A DNA stretch of 40,887 nt from contig DFWY01000053.1 in the NCBI GenBank assembly GCA_002381615.1, positions 1 through 40,887 on the forward strand, given 5' to 3'. Of the stretch, positions 33,342-40,887 are shown piece after piece. Position 1 is the stretch's first letter, and each line of letters starts with the position of its first letter. This DNA comes from Polaromonas sp. UBA4122 (GTDB lineage Bacteria; Pseudomonadota; Gammaproteobacteria; Burkholderiales; Burkholderiaceae_C). The translations under genes were made by a program, and so were the position numbers. The notes beneath the pieces were generated by a model. It did no database searches. It saw only the letters and a list, made by a program, of their open reading frames with translations, and was not told where the DNA came from.

Positions 33342-33524
33342 TGGTCACGTCGCCTGCAGCCAGCTCGACCGGTGTGGCCCAAGCCACACCGCCGTCTTTG
33401 CAAACGCCTGGGCTATCTCGGGCCGCACGTCAAACGCGGGCACGTTGTAGACCGCACGGAGCAATGATCGAGCCATGCCGTTGCCCATGGCGCCCAGGCC
33501 GATCAATCCGACATTCGTGTTCAC
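33341..33524 (-). pseudogene. NAD-binding dehydrogenase (LtnD/3-hydroxyisobutyrate type), 5' fragment
   Basis: A GTG at 33524 starts VNTNVGLIGLGAMGNGMARSLLRAVYNVPAFDVRPEIAQAFAK, the Rossmann GLGAMG.GMA motif of beta-hydroxyacid dehydrogenases, especially the L-threonate dehydrogenase group. After a one-base frame change it continues KDGGVAWATPVELAAGDVTM, then ends at a join with amidohydrolase sequence. About 65 residues remain of an expected 300. It is the other half of the deletion scar. Confidence 0.72.
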
Positions 33525-33693
33525 GGTGTGCCCACGAAGCTTCCGTGCCTGACGTTAATACAACTGCTGATCATATGGTTTTGACGGCACATGCCCAGGC
33601 CCAATTCAGGCCCAGTCCAGCAACTTCGGCGACCAGAAAAAACTTGCTAAAGTGGCGACATTGAAGGTTTTACATTCATTTACTGGAGCCCCC

Positions 33694-34680
33694 ATGGTTC
33701 ACTCGCTTCCAAAACACGTTCGGCGCCTGCTGACCACCCTGGTTGCCCTTGGTGCCTTATCGCTGGCTGGGCTCGCTCAAGCGCAGAGCGGCACCGTCAA
33801 GCTGCTGGTAGGTTTTCCTCCCGGCGGCGGCACCGACGCGATTGCCCGCACGCTGGCAGACAAGCTCAAAGACCAGTTGGGCATGCCCGTCATTGTGGAA
33901 AACAAAGCTGGCGCTGGTGGCCAGATTGCGGCCCAGACGCTCAAGGCCGCACCAGCGGATGGCCTCACGCTGTTTTTGTCGCACGACCACACCATATCGA
34001 TTCTCCCGCTGGTGATGAAGAACCCGGGGTTTGATCCGGCGCGTGACTTTGTGGCCGTGGGCGGCTTTGCCACCTTCGTCAATGCGCTGGCCGTGTCGGG
34101 TGGGACACCCGCCAAGTCAATGAACGAATATGTAGCTTGGGTGCGCAACCAAGGCGCGGGCAAGGGCACAGTGGGCGTGCCTGCGCCGGCCTCGGTGCCC
34201 GAGTTCCTGGTCCAGGTGATCGGCCAGAAATTCAAGCTGGACTTGCAGTCGGCCCCGTACCGCGGCAGCGCGCCCATGATGGGCGACATGCTGGGTAACC
34301 AAATCAATGCCGGGGTGGGTTCCATTCCCGATTTCATCGAAAACCACAAAGCGGGCAAGATCCGCGTGCTTGCCGTGCTGGGCGGTGCGCGCCAAGCCAT
34401 CCTGCCCGAGGTGCCCACTTTTGCCGAGCTGGGACTGGCGGGATTTGAAGATGTGCCCTATTACGGTATTTTTGCACCGGCCGGCACACCGCAAGTCGCC
34501 ATTGACCGTTTCTCGGCCGCCCTGGCCAAGGTCGTAGCCATGCCCGATGTGCGCGACCGCCTCACCGCCATGGGCCTGACCGTGGGCTACATGACACCAA
34601 AGCAGCTCGCCAGCCGCGAGCAAGCCTACAGCCAGACGTGGGCACGCATCATCAAGGCCAGCGGCTTCCAGCCCCAGTAA
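33694..34680 (+). CDS. Tripartite tricarboxylate transporter (TTT) substrate-binding protein, Bug family
   Basis: This 328-residue periplasmic solute receptor has the signal MVHSLPKHVRRLLTTLVALGALSLAGLAQAQS, then the Bug hallmarks VKLLVGFPPGGGTDAIARTLADKLKDQLGMPVIVENKAGAGGQIAAQTLKAAPADGLTLFL and, later, SAPYRGSAPMMGDMLGNQINAGVGSIPDF. Bug proteins bind small carboxylates and work with TctAB-type membrane proteins, none of which are here. Large Bug families are typical of Burkholderiales. The ATG at 33694 with GGAG 7 bases upstream is chosen. It is divergent from the truncated dehydrogenase, which suggests a former carboxylate catabolic cluster. Confidence 0.9.
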   Translation: MVHSLPKHVRRLLTTLVALGALSLAGLAQAQSGTVKLLVGFPPGGGTDAIARTLADKLKDQLGMPVIVENKAGAGGQIAAQTLKAAPADGLTLFLSHDHTISILPLVMKNPGFDPARDFVAVGGFATFVNALAVSGGTPAKSMNEYVAWVRNQGAGKGTVGVPAPASVPEFLVQVIGQKFKLDLQSAPYRGSAPMMGDMLGNQINAGVGSIPDFIENHKAGKIRVLAVLGGARQAILPEVPTFAELGLAGFEDVPYYGIFAPAGTPQVAIDRFSAALAKVVAMPDVRDRLTAMGLTVGYMTPKQLASREQAYSQTWARIIKASGFQPQ

Positions 34681-34740
34681 ACTTGAGAACAGCAGCTATC
34701 CCGGCGTGACGAGCGCCGGAGACAGATTCCCGGTTTCAAG

Positions 34741-34795
34741 CAATAAATAGAGCTCTAGCGCAAGCAGTACGGGCCTGACAAGCTATCAAAAAACT
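34741..34795 (-). repeat. Dispersed repeat related to family A (variant)
   Basis: The reverse complement has TTTGATAGCTTGTCAGGCCCG, then CTGCTTGCGCTAGAGCTCTATTTATTG. It shares the TTTGATAGC end and the CTGCTTGCG word with family A, but the blocks are arranged differently. It may be a second related family rather than a true copy. Confidence 0.4.
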
Positions 34796-34873
34796 AGCAA
34801 TTTCCGTCATCTCCTGTCAGCCAAGGCGGCCATCGGCCCAGGTCTGACCAAGGCTAAAAAGGGCGGGGTCGGC

Positions 34874-34889
34874 TTTACCGCACATTTAC
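34874..34889 (-). promoter_or_regulatory. Possible OmpR/CpxR-type site upstream of the RND operon
   Basis: The minus strand reads GTAAA, 6 bases, GTAAA, an 11-base-phased direct repeat like CpxR-type sites. It lies about 170 bases before the adaptor gene start. A further GTAAA occurs on the plus strand near 34917. The motif is short and could be chance. Confidence 0.25.
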
Positions 34890-35057
34890 GCGCCTGTTCT
34901 GAGCAGCATATCTGAGGGTAAAGGGTTGCAGTGATAATTATTGCTAGCCGGCTAAAAGATGCGCACCGGCATCCTGCCAACCCTGCAGATGACAGAACCC
35001 ATCCAGTACAGAAAATGCCGCGACAAACCCCTTGGCGGCGATCAACAAGGACAGGTG

Positions 35058-36407
35058 ATGGATCCAGAATTCGAGGCGCTGCACAGCGGCGCTGACTCAA
35101 GCCCCCGTAAACGTTTTGGTCGCCGCGCATCGATCATTGGCAGCATTGTTGCGGTTCTTGCGCTGGTCGGCACCGGCTGGCTGGCGTGGCACCTGACCCA
35201 TCCTTTACCCGAAGCGGGCAGCACGGCCGCCGGGCCGGGCAGCCCTGGTGGCGCGGCCGGCAGGCGCAGTCCACCGCCCTCCACGGTAGGCGTCGCCATG
35301 GCGGAGCGGGCCAGCATTCCAATTATTCTGGAAGCCCTCGGTACCGTCACGCCGCAGGCCACCGTGAAGGTGCGCCCCCAAGTGTCCGGCGTGATGGAAA
35401 AAGTGCTGTTCAAGGAAGGTCAAATGGTGCGTTCCGGTGACCTGCTGGCCACCATTGACCCCCGCCAGTTTGAATTGGCGCAGATGCAGGCAACGGGGCA
35501 GCGCCAGCGCGATGAAGCGCAACTGGACAGCGCCAAAGTGACCTTGCAGCGCTACAAAACCCTGCTCGAGCAGGACTCGATTGCCCGTCAGGACGTCGAC
35601 TCTCAGGCGGCACTCGTCAAACAGCTGGAAGGCACGGTGGTGATTGATAAGGCAGCGGAAGGCACAGCCCGCCTGAATTTGGGCTACACACGCATCGTGG
35701 CACCTGTCAGCGGCCGCATCGGTTTGCGTACCGTGGACGTCGGCAATGTGGTGAGCAGTAGCGACGCCAACGGCGTAGCCCTGATCACGCAGGTCACGCC
35801 GATTGATGTGGTATTTGCCGTTCCGCAAGACCAGGCGGGCGAGTTGCAGCAGGTCGTCAGCACAGGCGCAACAATGAAGGTCACCGCGCTCGATAAAAAT
35901 CGCTCCAGCACGCTGGACACCGGCGTGTTTGCCTCGCTGGACAATCAGGTCGATACACAGACGGGCACGATCAAGGCCAAAGCGCGCTTTGCAAACAGCA
36001 AGCTGACGCTTTTTCCGAGCCAGTTTGTCAATGTGCAGCTGTTGGTCAAAACCATTGACAACGCCGTCATGGTACCGGTGACGGCCCTGCACCATGGACC
36101 CGCCGGTGACTATGTCTATGTGGTCAATAGCGCCGAGCGCACCGTCAGCCTGCGGCCTGTGCAGGGGGGCCAGGCGACGGTTGAAAAAATCGTGATCACC
36201 TCTGGCCTGCAGGCGGGCGAGCGCGTCATCACCGAAGGCGCGGACCGGCTCAAGGACGGCGCGCGGGTGGTGCTGCCGGGCGACGCGCCTAAAGGCGCAG
36301 GTGTAGGTGCTAAGCGCCAAGGCCAGAGCGCTGGAGCCGACGCGCCCGCAGCGCAAGCCTCCAGTCCACAGCGCCGTCGCCGTGCCTCACAAGCCGAGGG
36401 GTCATGA
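35058..36407 (+). CDS. mdtA: RND efflux periplasmic adaptor, MdtA-like
   Basis: This 449-residue membrane-fusion protein is anchored by the N-terminal span SIIGSIVAVLALVGTGWLAWHLT. It has the barrel-sandwich start LGTVTPQATVKVRPQVSGVMEKVLFKEGQMVRSGDLLATIDPRQFE, a coiled-coil hairpin (QRDEAQLDSAKVTLQRYKTLLEQDSIARQDVDSQAALVKQLEG), then ARLNLGYTRIVAPVSGRIGLRTVDVGNVV and the membrane-proximal domain ending GERVITEGADRLKDGARV. A Pro/Ala/Arg-rich tail follows. It bridges the RND pump to an outer-membrane channel. The start at 35058 follows AAGGACAGGTG. It overlaps the pump gene by 4 bases. Confidence 0.9.
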   Translation: MDPEFEALHSGADSSPRKRFGRRASIIGSIVAVLALVGTGWLAWHLTHPLPEAGSTAAGPGSPGGAAGRRSPPPSTVGVAMAERASIPIILEALGTVTPQATVKVRPQVSGVMEKVLFKEGQMVRSGDLLATIDPRQFELAQMQATGQRQRDEAQLDSAKVTLQRYKTLLEQDSIARQDVDSQAALVKQLEGTVVIDKAAEGTARLNLGYTRIVAPVSGRIGLRTVDVGNVVSSSDANGVALITQVTPIDVVFAVPQDQAGELQQVVSTGATMKVTALDKNRSSTLDTGVFASLDNQVDTQTGTIKAKARFANSKLTLFPSQFVNVQLLVKTIDNAVMVPVTALHHGPAGDYVYVVNSAERTVSLRPVQGGQATVEKIVITSGLQAGERVITEGADRLKDGARVVLPGDAPKGAGVGAKRQGQSAGADAPAAQASSPQRRRRASQAEGS

Positions 36408-39400
36408 GCCAGCCGCTTGAGTCAAACCCCTCTGAGCAGGGCCATGCCATGAGTCCCTCCCGTCCCTTCATCCTCCGGCCGGTGGCGACCTCTCTGCTGA
36501 TGGTGGCCATTGTGCTGGCAGGTCTGGTCGGTTTCAAGTTTTTGCCGCTGTCGGCCTTGCCGCAGGTGGACTACCCGACGATTCAGGTCCAGACCCTCTA
36601 CCCCGGTGCCAGCCCCGAGGTGATGGCGCAAACCGTGACGGCACCGCTGGAGCGCCAGTTCGGCCAAATGGCCGGGCTGCAGCGCATGAGTTCCACCAGC
36701 GCAGCCGGGGTATCCATCGTCACGCTGCAGTTTGGCCTGGGGCTCACGCTGGATGTTGCCGAGCAAGAGGTGCAGGCCGCCATCAACGCCGGAGGCTCGC
36801 TGCTGCCGGCCGACCTGCCTGCTCCGCCAGTGTATGCCAAGGTCAACCCGGCCGATGCACCCGTGCTGACGCTGGCCATCACCTCCGACACCCTGCCACT
36901 GACGGAGGTGCAGAACCTCGTCAACACACGGCTGGCCCTGAAAATCAGCCAGGTCAGCGGCGTCGGCCTGGTGTCGCTCAGCGGCGGCCAGCGCCCTGCC
37001 GTGCGCATCCAGGCGAACACCCGGGCGCTGGCCTCTTATGGGCTGGCGCTTGATTCGCTACGCACCGCGATTGCGGCCGCCAATGCCAATGGTGCCAAGG
37101 GCAACATTGACGGCCCGACCCGCGCCTACTCCATCAATTCCAACGACCAGTTGCTGGCGGCCGCCGACTACAAAAACCTGATCATTGCCTACCGCAACGG
37201 CGCAGCGGTGCGCGTCTCGGATGTTGCTAACGTAGTTGACAGCGCCGAAAACATCAAGCTGAGTGCCTGGTCTGGCTTGAAGCCCGCCATCATCCTCAAT
37301 GTGCAGCGCCAGCCCGGTGCCAATGTAATTGCTACGGTCGACGCCATCAAGGCGCGCCTGCCCGAGCTGCAGTCCGGCCTGCCCACTGCTCTCAAGGTGG
37401 AGGTACTGAGTGACCGCACCACCGGCATACGTGCCTCGGTGATGCACGTCGAGATGGAGCTGGTGCTGGCCGTGCTGCTGGTGGTATTGGTGATCTTTGC
37501 GTTTTTGCACAGCCTGCGCGCCACCGTGATTGCCAGCCTGGCCGTACCGATTTCCCTTATCGGAACCTGCGGCGCGATGTACCTGCTGGGTTACAGCCTG
37601 AACAACCTCAGCCTGATGGCGCTGACGATTGCCACCGGCTTCGTGGTCGACGACGCCATCGTGATGATCGAGAACATCTCGCGCTACATCGAGGAAGGCG
37701 AGGAGCCCATGCTAGCGGCGCTCAAGGGCGCCAAGCAGATCGGGTTCACCATCATTTCCCTGACCATCTCGCTGATTGCCGTGCTGATTCCGCTGCTCTT
37801 CATGGGCGATGTGGTGGGCCGCCTGTTCCGCGAATTTGCCATCACGCTGGCCATCACCATCCTGATCTCGGCAGTGGTGTCTCTCACGCTGGTTCCCATG
37901 ATGTCGGCGCGCTGGCTCAAGCATGAGCCCAAAGACCAAGGCGAGGGAAAGGCCGGCAGGATCGGAGCCCGGCTGCAACATTTTTTTGAGGGCGTGATCG
38001 CACGCTATGACCGCTGGCTGAGCTGGGTGCTCAAGCGCCAGGGCATCACACTGCTGGTGGCACTTGGCACGCTGCTGCTGACAGTTCTGCTGTATATGCT
38101 GATTCCCAAAGGGCTCTTTCCCACGCAGGACACGGGCCAGTTGCAGGCGCGCGTTGAAACCGCACGGTCGGTTTCTTACGCGCGCATGGCCGAGCTGCAG
38201 CAAGCGGCCGCCAAGGCCATTCTTGAAGACCCTGATGTGGAGACCCTGAGCTCCTTTATCGGTGTGGACGCAGCCAACAACACCATGCTGCATACCGGGC
38301 GCATGCTGATCAACCTCAAACGCGTGCGCACCGGCAGCCAGCAGGCCACCATGGACCGGCTGCGCGAGCGTGCGGGCAAGGTCGCGGGCGTCACGCTGTA
38401 CCTGCAGCCCACGCAGGACTTGACGATTGACGCCGAAACCGGTCCGACGCAGTTTCGCGTGTCGCTCGAAGGCTCTGACAACGCCACCGTGGTGCAATGG
38501 GCCACCACACTGGCCCAGCGCATGCAGCAGCTGGCAAGCCTGCGCAATGTGGCGTCCGATGCCGGCTCCAGCGGTGCGGGGGCCTACATCACGGTGGACC
38601 GCGACACTGCGTCGCGCCTGGCCATCACCACCTCGTCGATTGACGACGCCCTATACAGCGCCTTTGGACAGCGCATCGTCTCCACGATTTTTACCGAGAC
38701 CAACCAGTACCGCGTGATTCTGGAGGCCCGGCCCGACACGCTGACGACACCGGCGTCTTTGGGCAACCTGCCCCTTAAAACCGGTTCTGGCAGCACCACG
38801 CCGCTATCGGCGATCGCCACCATTACCGAGCGGCCTGCGCCCCTGCAAATCACCCATGTGGCCCAGTACCCGGCCACCACGCTGGGGTTTGACACGGCGC
38901 CCGGTGTGTCGCTGGGCAAGGCGGTGGATGAGATCAAGCAGGCAGCCCAAGACATCGCCCTGCCGGCCAGCGTGACCCTGACCTTCCTGGGCGCGGCGGG
39001 GGCTTACCAGTCGTCCCTGGCCAACCAGCTGTGGCTGATTCTGGCGGCCGTGGTCTGCGTCTACATCGTGCTGGGCGTGTTGTATGAAAGCTATATCCAC
39101 CCGCTGACGATTATCTCGACCCTGCCCTCCGCTGGTGTCGGCGCGTTGCTGGCCCTGATAATCAGCGGCTCGGATCTGGGGGTGATCGGCATCATCGGCA
39201 TCATCCTGCTGATCGGCATCGTCAAGAAGAACGCGATCATGATGATCGATTTTGCACTCGAGGCAGAGCGCAGTAAGAACAAAAAGCCGACGGAGGCGAT
39301 CGTCGAGGCCGCCAGCGTGCGTTTTCGTCCGATCATGATGACAACGTTCGCGGCGCTGATGGCGACACTCCCGATCGCGTTGGGCACGGGCTCGGGCGCT

Positions 39401-39589
39401 GATGCGCGCCGCCGGCTCGGTGTTGTGGTGGTCGGAGGACTGGCGTTCTCGCAGCTCGTGACTCTGTACGTGACGCCCGTATTTTATACGTACTTCGATG
39501 AGCTGCCGGAGAGAGTGCGCGGCCTGACGAAGAAGACGGTCGCGAGAATTCGCGGGCGCCGCCGCTCGCTCGCACCCAGCGAGCCTTAG
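36404..39589 (+). CDS. mdtB: RND efflux permease, MdtB/MdtC-like, with a probably chimeric C-terminus
   Basis: This proton-driven inner-membrane exporter (1061 residues) has the N-terminal span SLLMVAIVLAGLVGFKFLPLSALPQVDYPTIQV, the porter domain PGASPEVMAQTVTAPLERQFGQM, TM4 with the proton-relay Asp pair in FVVDDAIVMIENI, and LFREFAITLAITILISAVVSLTLVPMMSARWL. The second half repeats the fold, with GIIGIILLIGIVKKNAIMMIDFALEAER near 925-950. After that motif the codon style and residues (RFRPIMMTTFAALMATLPIALGTGSGADARRRLGVVVVGGLAFSQL) differ from the rest. An mdtC-like partner, expected next, is absent. Function is secure for residues 1 to about 925. Confidence 0.82.
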   Translation: MSQPLESNPSEQGHAMSPSRPFILRPVATSLLMVAIVLAGLVGFKFLPLSALPQVDYPTIQVQTLYPGASPEVMAQTVTAPLERQFGQMAGLQRMSSTSAAGVSIVTLQFGLGLTLDVAEQEVQAAINAGGSLLPADLPAPPVYAKVNPADAPVLTLAITSDTLPLTEVQNLVNTRLALKISQVSGVGLVSLSGGQRPAVRIQANTRALASYGLALDSLRTAIAAANANGAKGNIDGPTRAYSINSNDQLLAAADYKNLIIAYRNGAAVRVSDVANVVDSAENIKLSAWSGLKPAIILNVQRQPGANVIATVDAIKARLPELQSGLPTALKVEVLSDRTTGIRASVMHVEMELVLAVLLVVLVIFAFLHSLRATVIASLAVPISLIGTCGAMYLLGYSLNNLSLMALTIATGFVVDDAIVMIENISRYIEEGEEPMLAALKGAKQIGFTIISLTISLIAVLIPLLFMGDVVGRLFREFAITLAITILISAVVSLTLVPMMSARWLKHEPKDQGEGKAGRIGARLQHFFEGVIARYDRWLSWVLKRQGITLLVALGTLLLTVLLYMLIPKGLFPTQDTGQLQARVETARSVSYARMAELQQAAAKAILEDPDVETLSSFIGVDAANNTMLHTGRMLINLKRVRTGSQQATMDRLRERAGKVAGVTLYLQPTQDLTIDAETGPTQFRVSLEGSDNATVVQWATTLAQRMQQLASLRNVASDAGSSGAGAYITVDRDTASRLAITTSSIDDALYSAFGQRIVSTIFTETNQYRVILEARPDTLTTPASLGNLPLKTGSGSTTPLSAIATITERPAPLQITHVAQYPATTLGFDTAPGVSLGKAVDEIKQAAQDIALPASVTLTFLGAAGAYQSSLANQLWLILAAVVCVYIVLGVLYESYIHPLTIISTLPSAGVGALLALIISGSDLGVIGIIGIILLIGIVKKNAIMMIDFALEAERSKNKKPTEAIVEAASVRFRPIMMTTFAALMATLPIALGTGSGADARRRLGVVVVGGLAFSQLVTLYVTPVFYTYFDELPERVRGLTKKTVARIRGRRRSLAPSEP

Positions 39590-39594
39590 AGAAA

Positions 39595-39677
39595 TACCCG
39601 GGACGAGACTCGAACTCGTAAGGCCATAGGCCGCGGGATTTTGAGTCCCGTGCGTCTACCGATTCCGCCACCCGGGC
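39595..39677 (-). tRNA. tRNA-Leu (anticodon CAA)
   Basis: The minus strand folds as an 83-base class II tRNA. The acceptor 5' GCCCGGG pairs with 3' CCCGGGT, then discriminator A. The D-arm region is TGGCGGAATCGGTAGACGCA, and the anticodon stem CGGGA/TCCCG carries loop CTCAAAA (anticodon CAA). The long variable arm GCGGCCTATGGCCTTAC is followed by a T-arm with GTTCGAGTC. CCA is not encoded. It lies 5 bases after the RND stop, in the foreign-looking right end. Confidence 0.93.
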
Positions 39678-39708
39678 GTGATCCCAATTTAGCCGATCGA
39701 CTGCCGTG

Positions 39709-40368
39709 TCACGAGAGATCGGCGCGATTTTCGATCGTCGCGGGCGTGTCCGTCTCCGCGGCAAGCGCCAATTTCGATCTTCTTCGCTGAATGATATAGT
39801 AGACCAGGATTGCGACAGCGCCCAGCACCAATACTCCAAAACTTGTACGCGAGATGTATTTCTGGAGCAACGGCAGGTCGTGTCCGAAAAAGTAGCCAAG
39901 GGAGCCGAATACGACTGCCCAGGCAATGCTGCCAATGGTTGTGTAGATCACGAACTTCGTGAACGACATGCACGCCGCCCCGGCAACCACCGCTGCCCAC
40001 GTCCGCAGAATCGCGATGAACCGTCCGAACAGAATTGTCTTCGCGCCGTTCCGCTCGAAGAAAGCGTGGGTCCGTTCGATGTGGGATCTCCTCACGCCGA
40101 TATAACCGCCGTACCGCACGACGAGCGGCAGTCCGCCTTTGATCCCGATCCAATACCCCAGGATTCCGCCGACGATGGCGCTGAGCGCGGCGAGAATGAT
40201 CACGATGACAATCGAGATATGTCCGAGAGACGCATAAGCGGCCGCGGTAACCAGCGCGATTTCACCGGGGAGCGGGATGCCCACGCTCTCGAGTAGCACC
40301 AGCGCCACGAGTACGGGATACGTGTACGACTGAAGCAGTCGTGACAGATGGTGTGCGAAATCAGGCAT
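39709..40368 (-). CDS. DedA family membrane protein
   Basis: This polytopic inner-membrane protein of the DedA/VTT superfamily has members that flip polyprenyl phosphate or phospholipid. It shows LVALVLLESVGIPLPGEIALVTAAAYASLGHISI with the conserved acidic/Pro re-entrant motif, a Gly-rich span VGGILGYWIGIKGG, and FGRFIAILRTWAAVVAGAACMSFTKFVIYTTIGSIAWAV with the family's GRF..R motif. The start at 40368 (MPDFAHHLSRLLQSY, 219 residues) is chosen because a longer frame to 40425 would begin inside the terminator hairpin at 40385-40420. Its composition and neighbours suggest a different, possibly Gemmatimonadota-like, source. Confidence 0.85.
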   Translation of the reverse strand: MPDFAHHLSRLLQSYTYPVLVALVLLESVGIPLPGEIALVTAAAYASLGHISIVIVIILAALSAIVGGILGYWIGIKGGLPLVVRYGGYIGVRRSHIERTHAFFERNGAKTILFGRFIAILRTWAAVVAGAACMSFTKFVIYTTIGSIAWAVVFGSLGYFFGHDLPLLQKYISRTSFGVLVLGAVAILVYYIIQRRRSKLALAAETDTPATIENRADLS

Positions 40369-40384
40369 GAGAAGGTCGAAGGCA

Positions 40385-40420
40385 ATAAAAGAGCCCTCAA
40401 TCCATCGGATCAAGGGCTCT
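40385..40420 (-). terminator. Intrinsic terminator after the Spy-like gene
   Basis: On the minus strand AGAGCCCTTGATCC pairs with GGATTGAGGGCTCT around a 3-base loop, a stem of about 14 pairs with one G-T, followed by TTTATT. It separates the Spy-like gene from the DedA gene, and its position rules out the longer DedA start. Confidence 0.88.
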
Positions 40421-40454
40421 ATCACATCGGGTGGCGAAAAAATGCGCCAGGATG

Positions 40455-40855
40455 CTAGGGCCTTTTCTTCAAGCCGGGTCGACCGCGCTGCTGCAGGCCC
40501 ATGCCGGCCTTCGGCGATCCATTCTGTCCGGAGAGCTCCTGCGCGCGTCGCCGGAACTGCTGCTGGAGGGCGATGTACCGCGCTCGCTGCACCGGGGTCA
40601 TGAACCGCGCGAGCTCCTTCTGCTCGGCTTCGACGATCGAGATGCGCTGCTTCTGCAATCGCAACGATGCGTCGAGCAGCTCACTCACGTGCTGCTGGTT
40701 CGGTTGGCCTCCCGACGTCATCTCCTGACGGAGCTGGCGACGGGTTTCCCTCTCCTGCGCCGCGACCTGACTTAGCTGCGGGGCGAAGCGCGAGTTGGAC
40801 TGATCCAGCTGCGACATCTGCGCATCGGTTAGGCCGACACGTTCCTGGGTAAGCT
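40455..40855 (-). CDS. Spy/CpxP-like periplasmic protein, 5'-truncated by contig end
   Basis: The open frame runs to the native end of the sequence. It gives ELTQERVGLTDAQMSQLDQSNSRFAPQLSQVAAQERETRRQLRQEM, then LLDASLRLQKQRISIVEAEQKELARFMTPVQRARYIALQQQFRRRAQELSG. The L-T-x-x-Q-type repeats (VGLTDAQ, MTPVQRARY) and long amphipathic helices fit Spy/CpxP/LTXXQ chaperone-like proteins. The signal peptide and N-terminus are beyond the contig. The C-terminal tail is Gln/Arg/Pro-rich. Internal ATG at 40817 is not the real start. Confidence 0.7.
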
Positions 40856-40887
40856 CTGTCTCTTATACACATCTCCCAGCCCACCAG
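40856..40887. other. Illumina Nextera transposase adapter (artefact)
   Basis: CTGTCTCTTATACACATCT, the 19-base Tn5 mosaic end as it appears in read-through, is followed by CCCAGCCCACCAG. That matches the start of the Nextera read-2 adapter with C in place of G at two positions. This is not biological sequence. Confidence 0.97.

Larger units (their letters stand above)
34681..35057. other. Intergenic region before the RND adaptor gene
   Basis: No gene is visible in these 377 bases. They contain a hairpin CCGGCG..CGCCGG at 34701-34719 without a T-tract just after the Bug gene, a family A-related repeat at 34741-34795, a pair of TTTAC motifs 11 bases apart (34874, 34885), and an AT-rich stretch near 34930-34945 that may hold the promoter of the pump operon. 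Confidence 0.5.

Noticed and set aside
35205-36356. Minus-strand open frame of 383 codons opposite mdtA
   Set aside because: Antisense shadow. The plus strand encodes a well-formed membrane-fusion protein, and the antisense product is His/Arg-rich without a domain.
40369-40425. N-terminal extension of the DedA protein (GTG at 40425)
   Set aside because: The extension is encoded by the hairpin and T-tract of a strong intrinsic terminator for the upstream gene, so translation from there is implausible.
40681-40884. Open frame beginning MGWEMCIRDR at the right edge
   Set aside because: Its first codons are translated sequencing adapter, a known artefact, and the rest is out of frame with the Spy-like gene.

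Overview
The window looks like a metagenomic or draft contig. Its core, about 2.1-39.2 kb, comes from a betaproteobacterium of the Burkholderiales, most likely Comamonadaceae (Rhodoferax/Polaromonas-like). The evidence is GC-rich coding, an AddAB-like pair next to trxA-rho-rpmE2, a Bug-type solute receptor, and two short intergenic repeat families that I associate from memory with that family. Both ends look foreign. The left end (1-2.08 kb) is an AT-rich 6-phosphogluconate dehydrogenase gene between transposase debris. The right end (after about 39.2 kb) has different codon style and carries a tRNA-Leu, a DedA gene and a truncated Spy-like gene. It finishes in 32 bases of Illumina Nextera adapter.

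Layout. 0-2.1 kb: transposase remnants flanking gnd. 2.1-4.1 kb: small conserved protein and a YhiN-like flavoprotein. 4.1-10.1 kb: addA-like helicase-nuclease and addB-like nuclease. 10.2-12.7 kb: trxA, rho, rpmE2. 12.8-15.4 kb: a membrane glycosyltransferase-like protein followed by a decayed MATE exporter. 15.4-22.1 kb: complete pstSCAB-phoU-phoB-phoR phosphate operon. 22.2-25.5 kb: fasciclin lipoprotein, periplasmic binding protein and exopolyphosphatase ppx. 25.6-28.7 kb: a Lys/Ala-rich histone-like protein, sixA and polyphosphate kinase ppk. 28.7-31.5 kb: olsB-plcP-agt lipid-remodelling genes. 31.5-33.5 kb: intergenic DNA with a PhoB-box-like array and a terminator, a GNAT gene and a dehydrogenase/amidohydrolase deletion scar. 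33.7-39.6 kb: Bug receptor and an MdtAB-like RND pump whose C-terminus appears chimeric.

The coherent biology is phosphate. About 16 kb (15.4-31.5 kb) appears to hold a phosphate-stress programme: sensing and high-affinity uptake (Pst, PhoU, PhoBR), storage and mobilisation (Ppk, Ppx, perhaps SixA), and phosphorus sparing in the membrane. In the last part, PlcP would strip phosphate headgroups from phospholipids, Agt would glycosylate the diacylglycerol, and OlsB would start ornithine-lipid synthesis. olsB-plcP-agt overlap by 4 bases each and ppk-sixA follow on the same strand. PhoB-box-like sequences lie before pstS, before the divergent fasciclin gene, inside the 3' end of agt ahead of ppk, and far upstream of olsB. 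At the pstS/fasciclin promoters an 18-base box is followed after exactly 10 bases by a -10-like hexamer in both directions.

Everything is read by eye from sequence; no searches were run. No CRISPR array, rRNA, complete insertion sequence or prophage was seen.
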